Translations under genes and position numbers: made by a program
In this document: piece by piece, positions 1 through 7,330 of the stretch
Layout: every line of letters starts with the position of its first letter
Position numbering within the stretch: position 1 is the first letter of the stretch
The notes under the pieces: generated by a model
What the model saw: only the letters and a program-made list of their open reading frames with translations
The model's database searches: none
What the model was told of the DNA's origin: nothing
Assembly: GCF_030403505.1 (NCBI RefSeq)
Contig: NZ_JAUEMJ010000006.1
Coordinates: 69,126 to 133,125, forward strand
Origin: Glycomyces tritici
GTDB taxonomy: Bacteria > Actinomycetota > Actinomycetes > Mycobacteriales > Micromonosporaceae
DNA: 64,000 bases
Reading direction: 5' to 3'

Positions 1-86
1 GCCCGGGCCTGTCTGCGCATCGGTCGCGCTTCGGTCCCCGCGGCGGCCGATGGTGATCCCGTGATCGTGAGCGGATTTCAGAGCGC

Positions 87-118
87 GTTCACCGCGGGTT
101 CATTTTCTTCGTTAACCT
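87..118 (+). promoter_or_regulatory. PHO-box-like PhoP site and -10 of ppk
   Basis: Two 11-bp direct repeats that both begin GTTCA lie at 87-97 (GTTCACCGCGG) and 98-108 (GTTCATTTTCT), with a weaker third unit beginning TCGTTAACC. This matches the 11-bp direct repeat architecture of actinobacterial PHO boxes. A TAACCT hexamer at 113-118 lies eight bases before the ATG at 127, so the repeats would cover the -35 region of a leaderless ppk transcript. Phosphate-starvation control of ppk by PhoP is known in Streptomyces; that it applies here is inferred. Confidence 0.6.
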
Positions 119-126
119 TGTGATGT

Positions 127-2175
127 ATGACGAATAGTGACCCTGTTCCCCTCGTTGACACCGGTTTGCCGCCTGACCGGTATCTCGACCGGGAAGAGAG
201 CTGGCTGCGGTTCAACGGCCGGGTGCTGCGACTCGCGCAGTCCCCCGAACTGCCCCTGCTCGAACGGGTCAGGTTCCTCTCGATCTTCTCCAACAACCTC
301 GACGAGTTCTTCATGGTCCGCGTCGCCGGGCTCATCCGCCGCCTCGCCACCGGCCTGCCCGTGCGCACCTCCTCGGGCCGCTCGCCCCACGCCGTCCTCA
401 CCCGCATCGCCGGCCTCGCCCACCAGATGAGCATCGAGCACGCCGAATACTTCCGCGACGAGATCGCCCCGCTCCTGGCCGAGAAGGACATCGCGATCGT
501 GCGCTGGGCCGACCTCGAAGAGGTCGAACAGGCCCGCATGCATGAGCTGTTCCGCACCCGCATCTACCCGGTGCTCACCCCGCTCGTCGTCGACCCCGCC
601 CACCCCTTCCCGTACATCTCCGGGAACTCCCTCAACCTCGCCGTCCAGGTGCACGACCCCCGCAACGGCACCACCCGCTTCGCGCGCGTCAAGGTCCCGC
701 CGCTGCTCTCGCGGTTCATGGCCGTCGCGCCCGGCCGGTTCACGCCGCTCGAGGACGTCATCGCCGCCCACCTCGCGCAGCTGTTCCCCGGCATGGACGT
801 GCTCGGGCACCACACGTTCCGCGTCACCCGCAACCAGGACCTCGAGATCGACGAGGACATCACCGAGAACCTCCTCCAGACCCTCGAGCGCGAGCTGCTG
901 CGACGCCGCTTCGGGCCCGTCGTGCGCCTCGAAGTGGAGGACACCATCGACGGGAAGGTCCTCGACCGGCTCATCGCCGAACTCGGGGTCGACGAGCAGG
1001 TCGTCTACAAGCTGCCCGGCCCGCTCGACCTCGCCGGGCTCGACGCGATCGCCGACCTCGACCGGACCGAGCTGAAGTACCCCCGCTTCCGGCCGTCCGA
1101 GAAGGTGCTGCCGCCGGACGCCGACCTGTTCGCCGTCATGCGCGACCGGGACGTGCTCGTGCATCACCCCTACGACTCGTTCACCGCCTCGGTCGAGCGG
1201 CTCATCGAGGAGGCCGCCGCGGACCCGAAGGTCCTGGCGATCAAGCAGACCCTGTACCGCACGAGCGGCAAGTCCCCCATCGTCGACGCGCTCATCAGCG
1301 CCGCCGACGCCGGCAAGCAGGTCGTCGTCGTCGTGGAGATCAAGGCCCGCTTCGACGAGCAGGCCAACATCGACTGGGCGCAGAAGCTCGAGCAGGCCGG
1401 CTGCCACGTCATGTACGGCATAGTGGGCCTCAAGACGCACTGCAAGCTCGCGCTGGTCGTGCGGCAGGAGACCGACGGGACGCTGCTGCGCTACAGCCAT
1501 GTCGGGACCGGGAACTACCACCCGACCACCGCCCGGCTCTACGAGGACGTCGGCATCCTCACCACCGACCCCGAGGTCGGCGAGGACGTGAACGCGATCT
1601 TCAACCACCTCACCGGCTTCTCGCGCGACGAGGACTTCCACCGGCTCCTCGTCGCCCCGCACTCGCTGCGGCCCGGCCTCATCGAGCGGATCGACCGCGA
1701 GATCGAGAACCACCGCAAGGGCCTGCCCGCGCGGCTGCGGTTCAAGTGCAACTCGCTCACCGACGAGGGCATCATCGACGCCCTCTACCGGGCCTCGCGG
1801 GCCGGCGTCCCAGTCGACCTGTACATCCGCGGCATCTGCGCGCTGCGGCCCGGCGTGCCGGGCCTCTCGGAGACCATCCGGGTCAGGAGCGTCCTGGGGC
1901 GCTTCCTGGAACACTCCCGGGTGTACGTGTTCGAGAACGGCGGCGACCCGGAAGTATGGTTGGGCAGCGCGGACCTCATGCACCGCAACCTCGACCGCCG
2001 CGTCGAGGTGCTCGTCCGGGTCGAGGGGGACGCCCACCGCGCGCAGCTGACCTCGCTGCTCGACCGAGGCATGGACGCCGACATCCGGACGTGGCGGCTC
2101 GGCCCGCTGGGGCTGTGGACCCGCCAGCGCAGCGGGGGCGACCTCCAGGAACAACTCATGCAGGAGCACCGTTGA
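127..2175 (+). CDS. ppk: polyphosphate kinase 1
   Basis: Makes long-chain polyphosphate reversibly from ATP. The 682-residue protein has the full family layout: an N-terminal helical domain starting [13 protein letters not shown], a middle head domain, and two phospholipase-D-like catalytic halves. The signature [11 protein letters not shown] (residues 455-465) carries the histidine that is autophosphorylated in this family, and KTHCKL precedes it. The ATG at 127 has no Shine-Dalgarno; a TAACCT hexamer just upstream suggests a leaderless message. The stop overlaps the next ATG by one base (TGATG), so the Nudix gene is probably translationally coupled. The ppk-mutT1 adjacency is also seen in mycobacteria. 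Confidence 0.96.
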   Translation: MTNSDPVPLVDTGLPPDRYLDREESWLRFNGRVLRLAQSPELPLLERVRFLSIFSNNLDEFFMVRVAGLIRRLATGLPVRTSSGRSPHAVLTRIAGLAHQMSIEHAEYFRDEIAPLLAEKDIAIVRWADLEEVEQARMHELFRTRIYPVLTPLVVDPAHPFPYISGNSLNLAVQVHDPRNGTTRFARVKVPPLLSRFMAVAPGRFTPLEDVIAAHLAQLFPGMDVLGHHTFRVTRNQDLEIDEDITENLLQTLERELLRRRFGPVVRLEVEDTIDGKVLDRLIAELGVDEQVVYKLPGPLDLAGLDAIADLDRTELKYPRFRPSEKVLPPDADLFAVMRDRDVLVHHPYDSFTASVERLIEEAAADPKVLAIKQTLYRTSGKSPIVDALISAADAGKQVVVVVEIKARFDEQANIDWAQKLEQAGCHVMYGIVGLKTHCKLALVVRQETDGTLLRYSHVGTGNYHPTTARLYEDVGILTTDPEVGEDVNAIFNHLTGFSRDEDFHRLLVAPHSLRPGLIERIDREIENHRKGLPARLRFKCNSLTDEGIIDALYRASRAGVPVDLYIRGICALRPGVPGLSETIRVRSVLGRFLEHSRVYVFENGGDPEVWLGSADLMHRNLDRRVEVLVRVEGDAHRAQLTSLLDRGMDADIRTWRLGPLGLWTRQRSGGDLQEQLMQEHR

Positions 2176-3053
2176 TGCAACCCGAGATCTTCGCCGCCGG
2201 CGCCGTCCTGTGGCGCCAGGGCGATGAGGGGCCCGAGCTGGCCCTCATCCACCGGCCCAAGTACGGCGACTGGACCTTCCCCAAAGGCAAGCTGAAGCGC
2301 GGCGAGCACCTGCTCGCGGCCGCGCAGCGGGAGGTCTTCGAGGAGACGGGCATCCGGCCGGTGCTCGGCCGCCCGCTCGCGCCCTCCTTCTACGACAAGG
2401 AGGGCAAGCTCAAGCGCGTCGACTACTGGTGCGCCACACCGGCGTCGGACGACGCCGTGGACGAGGCGGTCGACCCGCGCGAGGTCGACGACCTCGCATG
2501 GGTCCCGCTCGCGGACGTCGCCGGCCGGCTCACCTATGAGCGCGACCAGCCGGTGCTGGCGGACTTCACGCGCCTCAACGCGCGCGAGACCGTGCCGCTC
2601 GTGTTCGTGCGGCATGCCATCGCAATGTCCAAAGCAGACTGGTTCGACCAGGACGAGCTGCGGCCCTTGAACCAGCGGGGCCGCGAGCGGGCGCAGCAGC
2701 TCGAGGTGCTCCTGGCCGCGTATCCGGCCGGCGCCGCCTACAGCTCCACGAGCGCCCGGTGCCTGGAGACCCTGCTGCCGTACTGCGCCGCCGAGGCCGT
2801 CCCGGTGACGGGCCTGCCCGACTTCACCCTGGGAACGAGCAAGCCCGCCGAGGTCGCCGCCCGCCTGGACGAGATCATCGCCGCCGGCAAGCCCGCGGTC
2901 GTCTGCGGCCACGGCGAGCACATCGACGAGATGATCACCTACGTGAGCGGCCGCCTGGGCTCCCCGACCCTGCTGGACCCCTTGGAGAAGGGCGCCTTCG
3001 TGGTCTTCCACACCGCCGGCGGCGAACTGGTGGCGACCGAGCACCACAACTAG
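2175..3053 (+). CDS. mutT1: MutT1-type Nudix hydrolase with histidine phosphatase domain
   Basis: A 292-residue two-domain protein. The N-terminal half holds a complete Nudix box, GKLKRGE followed after seven residues by REVFEETGI (about residues 38-60). The C-terminal half begins LVFVRHAIAM with the RH signature of the histidine phosphatase superfamily and contains a second His in VVCGHGEHIDEM. Mycobacterial MutT1 has this same fusion and cleaves 8-oxo-GTP/dGTP and dinucleoside polyphosphates; substrate here is inferred. It starts at the ATG overlapping the ppk stop by one base. An upstream in-frame extension to 1746 lies inside ppk and is a shadow. A hairpin follows at 3062. Confidence 0.92.
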   Translation: MQPEIFAAGAVLWRQGDEGPELALIHRPKYGDWTFPKGKLKRGEHLLAAAQREVFEETGIRPVLGRPLAPSFYDKEGKLKRVDYWCATPASDDAVDEAVDPREVDDLAWVPLADVAGRLTYERDQPVLADFTRLNARETVPLVFVRHAIAMSKADWFDQDELRPLNQRGRERAQQLEVLLAAYPAGAAYSSTSARCLETLLPYCAAEAVPVTGLPDFTLGTSKPAEVAARLDEIIAAGKPAVVCGHGEHIDEMITYVSGRLGSPTLLDPLEKGAFVVFHTAGGELVATEHHN

Positions 3054-3061
3054 TTCGAACA

Positions 3062-3083
3062 GTCTGTCGGTTTTCCGACAGAC
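3062..3083 (+). terminator. hairpin terminator after mutT1
   Basis: A perfect 9-bp stem (GTCTGTCGG / CCGACAGAC) closes a TTTT loop, starting nine bases after the mutT1 stop. No U-tract follows. It separates the ppk-mutT1 pair from the nuclease gene. Confidence 0.7.
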
Positions 3084-3147
3084 GCACGTCTTCGAAGGGC
3101 CCGCACTCGTTTCACGGGAGTACCGCGAAACGAAGGGAATCCCCCCG

Positions 3148-4059
3148 ATGCCAGGAGAGGCACACGAACTCATAATCCAGGCCATTCAAGACGAGCCGCT
3201 CACGGCGGCTTGGCTGATGGACCTCGCCGACAAGGACCGGCGGATATCGGTATGCACCGGCGCGCAGACGCGTTCGACCTCGGTCGGCTCCATCGGAAGG
3301 ACCGAGCGGCGGGCCGATGTCATGGTGAGCCTGTCGTTCCCGAACGAGGACGACAGGATCGTCATAGTGGAAGTCCAGACCGAATGGAAGGACGAGAAGC
3401 ACTTCCGGCTGCCGGGTTACATGACTCGCGCTTTCGAGGATCACAGGTTGCCGATCGAACTGGTGCTCGTCTGCCCCAGCGACAAGGTGGCCCGGAAGTA
3501 TCTGAAGGGCATTCAGCTCGGCCCTGACAACATCATCACGGTGCACTCGGTCGGACCGTCGGACTTCCCCGACGCGATCGACGCAGAGCTACTGCCCACG
3601 ACTGCGGCAGCCGTCGTGACCGCTGCATACGGCAAGGCCCCGAAAGGGCGCAAAGCCGAACTGTTCATATCGACACTCGACCGCCGCCTCGGTACCATCG
3701 AACCAGGGCGAGCGGCCGATTACATCAAGACTCTGCTCACGATCCTGGAAGACGAGCCCGCCCGAATGCTGGAGGAACTCATGCGCACGCAGACCCGCCC
3801 GTACCACTCCGAATACAGCGACCGGCTGCGCTTCGAAGGTCGCGAGGAAGGCCGCGAGGAAGGTCGCGAGCAAGGCCGCGAGGAAGGCGCCCTCCTGCAA
3901 TCGCGCCGCATCCTCGTCAGCATGCTCGAAGCCACGCAGACGGGCATCACGGCCGAGCAGCGTCAGCGCATCGAGGCCTCGACCGACCGCCAGGAGCTCG
4001 AAGCCTGGATCACGAAGTTCATCGCCTCCGGTTCGGCAGCGGGCCTGTTCGAGGCGTAG
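3148..4059 (+). CDS. Rpn/PD-(D/E)XK nuclease-like protein
   Basis: 303 residues with the look of the Rpn (recombination-promoting nuclease / transposase-like) family. The core has an acidic residue in ERRADVMVSL followed by IVIVEVQTEWK, a D...ExQ variant of the PD-(D/E)XK active site (about residues 54-80). The C-terminal part carries four tandem copies of a GREE/GREQ tetrapeptide (about 231-246) and then a helical stretch ILVSMLEA, both typical of this family. RBS AAGGGA precedes the ATG. It stands alone between two hairpins. Such proteins are often multicopy in actinomycetes; function is unproven and no inverted repeats mark it as a mobile element. Confidence 0.7.
   Translation: MPGEAHELIIQAIQDEPLTAAWLMDLADKDRRISVCTGAQTRSTSVGSIGRTERRADVMVSLSFPNEDDRIVIVEVQTEWKDEKHFRLPGYMTRAFEDHRLPIELVLVCPSDKVARKYLKGIQLGPDNIITVHSVGPSDFPDAIDAELLPTTAAAVVTAAYGKAPKGRKAELFISTLDRRLGTIEPGRAADYIKTLLTILEDEPARMLEELMRTQTRPYHSEYSDRLRFEGREEGREEGREQGREEGALLQSRRILVSMLEATQTGITAEQRQRIEASTDRQELEAWITKFIASGSAAGLFEA
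3838..3885 (+). repeat. 4 x 12-bp in-frame tandem repeat
   Basis: Four consecutive 12-bp units of the type GGYCGCGAGSAA encode the repeated GREE/GREQ tetrapeptide in the Rpn-like protein. Third-base variation (GGT/GGC alternating) suggests the array is not newly expanded. Confidence 0.85.
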
Positions 4060-4071
4060 CCGAACAGCTTG

Positions 4072-4108
4072 AAGGGGGGAGCCGGGTCGATTGCCCGGCT
4101 CCCCCCTT
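4072..4108. terminator. bidirectional terminator, 15-bp stem
   Basis: A perfect 15-bp stem (AAGGGGGGAGCCGGG and its complement) with a 7-base loop lies between the convergent Rpn-like and GH3 genes. A short TTT follows on the plus strand, so it can serve both genes. Confidence 0.9.
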
Positions 4109-4118
4109 TCGCTTGCGT

Positions 4119-7100
4119 CTAGCGGGTCAGGCGGATCGTGTCGATGTAGATGCCTCCGCTGCGGAAGACCAGGTAGAGGTCCTGGGTGCCTTCGGCGTTG
4201 TCGAGCGGCGCGGTGACGTCGGTGAACGACTGGAAGCCGGCCGTCTTGGGGACCTCGACCTCGGCGAGGAGGGGGCCGTCCGGGGCGGCGGCGCGGACCT
4301 CGATCACGGGGTCGGCGAGGTCGGCCCAGTCGGCGGTGGTGGTGGCGGTGCGCAGCTCGATGCCGGTGGCGCCGTCGAGCATCGCTCTGGTGAAGCCCAC
4401 GTGGCTGCCGGCCCGGCGGGAGCCGGTCGAGTGGTAGCCGCCCTCGCGCTTGAGGGTGTTGAGCTTCGCGACCTCCCAGTAGGTGAGGCCTTCGGCGATC
4501 GTGGCCTTCTCCCAGACGTTGGCCGTCTCGGAGAGGTCGAGTTCGGCGATGGCCTCGCCCTCGATGCGGACCTGCGCCTGGGGGCCTTCGTCGCCGATCG
4601 TGAACCGGTAGTCGCCGGTCTCCACGATCCGCTTGCCGCGCACCACGTCCCATACGAACAGGGTCTGCGGGTCGACCTCGATCTCGACGCGGCGGGTCTC
4701 GCCGGGCGCGATGTCGCGGGCGCGGGTGAAGCCCGCGAGCTGGCGCTGCGGGATGCGGTCGCCGTAGGCCGACGCGGTGATGTTCGCGAAGAGGAGCACG
4801 ACCTCGTCGGAGGTCCGCTCCCCCGCATTGGTGACGTCCACAGTGGCGGTGAACCGCTCTGCGGCGTCCGCAGTGGAGGGCACTCGGAGGTCGCCGTACG
4901 CGAAGTCGGTGTAGCTCAGGCCGTGTCCGAAGCCGTAGACCGCCTCGGCCTTGGAGTAGCGGTAGGTCAGCTCGGCCGCGATCACGTCGTACTCGAGCAT
5001 GTCGACGTCGCTGACTCGGTACGGTTCCGCGCGCGGGCCGGCCTTCGGGAGCGAGGACGTGTCCGGCAGCCAGGTCGAGGTGAGCCGCCCGGCGGGCGAG
5101 TAGTCGCCGGCCAGCGCCTCGGCCAGGGCGGCGCCGACGGCCTGTCCGGCGTGGGAGGTGTAGAGGATCGCGGCCACGTTGGGGTCGGCGGCGATGTCGC
5201 CGACCGCCAAGGGGTAGGCCGAGACCACGACGACGACGGTGCGGCCGGGCTTGGCGGCGGCGACTTCGCGGACGAGGTCGGCCTGGCGCGGGCCGAGGTC
5301 GAGGCCGGGGCGGTCGAAGCATTCGCGGGCGTTGACCATCGGGTGGTTGCCGACGAACACGACGGCCCAGTCCGCTTCGGCCGCAACGGCTGCGGCGGCT
5401 TCGGGGCCGTTCTCCCAGAGCGTCTCGGTGAGGACCGGGTCGGCGGGGCCCTTGGTGAGCGGCAGTGAGCCGTCCTCGGCGAGGCGCACGTGGAACGGGC
5501 CGTCCGCTTCGGCGGGAACGTGGTTCACGCCGAACAGCTCGACGGCGCCGTCCCCGGTGCGGACGTAGTGGAGGTTCTGGTGGGTGAACCAGGCGTCGCC
5601 GTCCTCCATCTCGGTCTCGACGGCGACGAGGAGCGGTCCGCCGCCGCCGGAGGCGCCGGCCTGGTTCTCGAAGGTGGCCGGGCCGTCGTCCTGCTGCAGG
5701 AGGTTCGCCTGGACGAACTTCCCGGTCGCGTTGTGGCGGAACATGTGCTGCTCGTGCGCCCAGTCCCAGACCTCGAAGGTCTCGGTGTCGCCCACGGCGG
5801 TGGCGGCGGCGACGAGCGCCCCGTTCTCGGCGACGGTCACGTACTGGCCGCCGGCCTGCCATGCGACGGTGTCGTTGCCGCTGTGGTGGGTGACCTGACC
5901 GAACCGCTCCCGCAGGGCCTGGAGCGGGCTGGGGCGGCGCTCGGCGGGGACGGTGGGGCTGTAGAAGTCGCGGAGGTTGAGGTCGGCGAGCGGGCCGACG
6001 ACGGCGATGCTCGCGGTCTCGGGGATCGGCAGGGCCGCGTCGGTGTTCTTGAGGAGCACGAGCTGCTCCTGCGCGGCGCGGTGGGCGAGCGCGATGTGCT
6101 CGGGCCGGTCCTGCGGGTGGGGGTCGGCCGGGATCAGGTTGTACTCGCAGGCGTCGCCGTCGAGTTGGCCGGTGCGGACGAGGAAGTGGAGCCAGTCGCG
6201 CACCGACCGCTCCACATGGGCCATGGTGACGCCGAGGAGCCCGCGGCGCACGGCCTCGCCCGCGTTCGGGACGAAGGGCAGCTCGGAGCCGTCGTGGAAG
6301 TGGGAGACGCCGGCGTGGAGCATGAGCGCCGAGGCCCAGACGCCGATCTCGTCGATGCCGTCGATCGCCTGGCCCGCTTCGGCGGCGACGCCCTGCGGGT
6401 AGGGCACGTCGCCGCGCGGGTCGACCTGCCAGGTGTCCCACGGCTCGCCCTTGGTGGTGTGGAGGTTGACGCCGTCCCAGCCGTCGGGCAGGAAGAAGAA
6501 CACGCCGTCCTTCGTCCACTCGTCGCGGAGGGTCTGCAGGATCGGGGCGATGATCGAGGGCACGCCGTTGACGTTGTTGTACGCGGTCATCGCGCCCATC
6601 ACCGCGCCCGCTTCGACGGGCATCCGGTACGGGACGACCTGGTACTCGTGGTACGCCCGCACGCCCATGGACGCGGAGCTCTGCGAGCGGTGCCACTCGT
6701 GGTTGTAGCCGAGGAAGTGCTTCATCTGGGTGAAGGTCTTGACGTACTCGGGGTGGCGCCCGCGCAGGCCCCAGGCGTACGCGGTGGTCATGGCGCCGAC
6801 GTGGAGGGGGTCCTCGCCGAAGCCCTCCTCGAACCGCCCGGCGAGGGGGTTGGAGCGGATGTCGGCGACGGGTCCGAAGGAGGCGAAGACGTCGGTGTCG
6901 CGGGCGCGCACCTCGTGGGCGACGGCCGCGCCGACGGCCTCCATGAGCTCGGTGTCCCAGGTCGCGCCGAGGCCGATGGCCTGCGGGAAGAAGGTCGCGT
7001 CGGGCTTCTTGCCGGAGGAGTGCAGGACTTCGTTGAAGGCATTGCCGCGCGAGGGCAGGGTGAAGCCGTCGGCGAGGACGGTCTCGGGCACGCCGTTGAG

Positions 7101-7196
7101 GCACGCGAGCTTCTGCTCGTCCGTCATGAGGGCGAGGATCGCCTCCACGCGTTCGGCGACAGGCGTGGTCGGGTCGAGGTACACGGGAGCGGTCAT
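4119..7196 (-). CDS. glycoside hydrolase family 3 protein with trefoil-like insert and CBM6
   Basis: A 1025-residue beta-glucosidase/xylosidase-like GH3 enzyme without signal peptide, so probably intracellular. In order: GH3 N-domain (about 1-330, with TAYNNVNGVPS and KHFLGYNHEWHRSQ), first part of the C-domain, a segment at about 441-560 that resembles a fascin/beta-trefoil module (GGQYVTVAENG, NATGKFVQAN), the rest of the C-domain (VVFVGNHPMV, YGFGHGLSYTDF), a Fn3-like domain and a C-terminal CBM6-like domain. The usual SDW nucleophile motif after the NGVPS segment is not visible; the local sequence is LPDGWDG. Start taken as the ATG at 7196 with AGGA upstream; a longer upstream frame lacks support. 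Substrate unknown. Confidence 0.85.
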   Translation of the reverse strand: MTAPVYLDPTTPVAERVEAILALMTDEQKLACLNGVPETVLADGFTLPSRGNAFNEVLHSSGKKPDATFFPQAIGLGATWDTELMEAVGAAVAHEVRARDTDVFASFGPVADIRSNPLAGRFEEGFGEDPLHVGAMTTAYAWGLRGRHPEYVKTFTQMKHFLGYNHEWHRSQSSASMGVRAYHEYQVVPYRMPVEAGAVMGAMTAYNNVNGVPSIIAPILQTLRDEWTKDGVFFFLPDGWDGVNLHTTKGEPWDTWQVDPRGDVPYPQGVAAEAGQAIDGIDEIGVWASALMLHAGVSHFHDGSELPFVPNAGEAVRRGLLGVTMAHVERSVRDWLHFLVRTGQLDGDACEYNLIPADPHPQDRPEHIALAHRAAQEQLVLLKNTDAALPIPETASIAVVGPLADLNLRDFYSPTVPAERRPSPLQALRERFGQVTHHSGNDTVAWQAGGQYVTVAENGALVAAATAVGDTETFEVWDWAHEQHMFRHNATGKFVQANLLQQDDGPATFENQAGASGGGGPLLVAVETEMEDGDAWFTHQNLHYVRTGDGAVELFGVNHVPAEADGPFHVRLAEDGSLPLTKGPADPVLTETLWENGPEAAAAVAAEADWAVVFVGNHPMVNARECFDRPGLDLGPRQADLVREVAAAKPGRTVVVVVSAYPLAVGDIAADPNVAAILYTSHAGQAVGAALAEALAGDYSPAGRLTSTWLPDTSSLPKAGPRAEPYRVSDVDMLEYDVIAAELTYRYSKAEAVYGFGHGLSYTDFAYGDLRVPSTADAAERFTATVDVTNAGERTSDEVVLLFANITASAYGDRIPQRQLAGFTRARDIAPGETRRVEIEVDPQTLFVWDVVRGKRIVETGDYRFTIGDEGPQAQVRIEGEAIAELDLSETANVWEKATIAEGLTYWEVAKLNTLKREGGYHSTGSRRAGSHVGFTRAMLDGATGIELRTATTTADWADLADPVIEVRAAAPDGPLLAEVEVPKTAGFQSFTDVTAPLDNAEGTQDLYLVFRSGGIYIDTIRLTR

Positions 7197-7330
7197 GCTC
7201 GTCCTATCGGTCGGTGTCAGTCCCCACGACATTACGACGGACGACCAGACAAATCCAAATCAGTATCCCGGTACGCGGTCGAAACCTTGCTGGCCGACCG
7301 CGCACTCTCCCGTTCGTTACGATTCCTCTC

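Noticed and set aside
112..2169. 685-codon minus-strand open frame antisense to ppk
   Set aside because: Acidic/Val/Gly-rich shadow of a high-GC gene; ppk on the plus strand has full family motifs.
3589..7104. 1171-codon minus-strand frame across the GH3 gene and into the Rpn-like gene
   Set aside because: Arg/Pro-rich composition typical of an out-of-frame reading; the GH3 frame carries the motifs.
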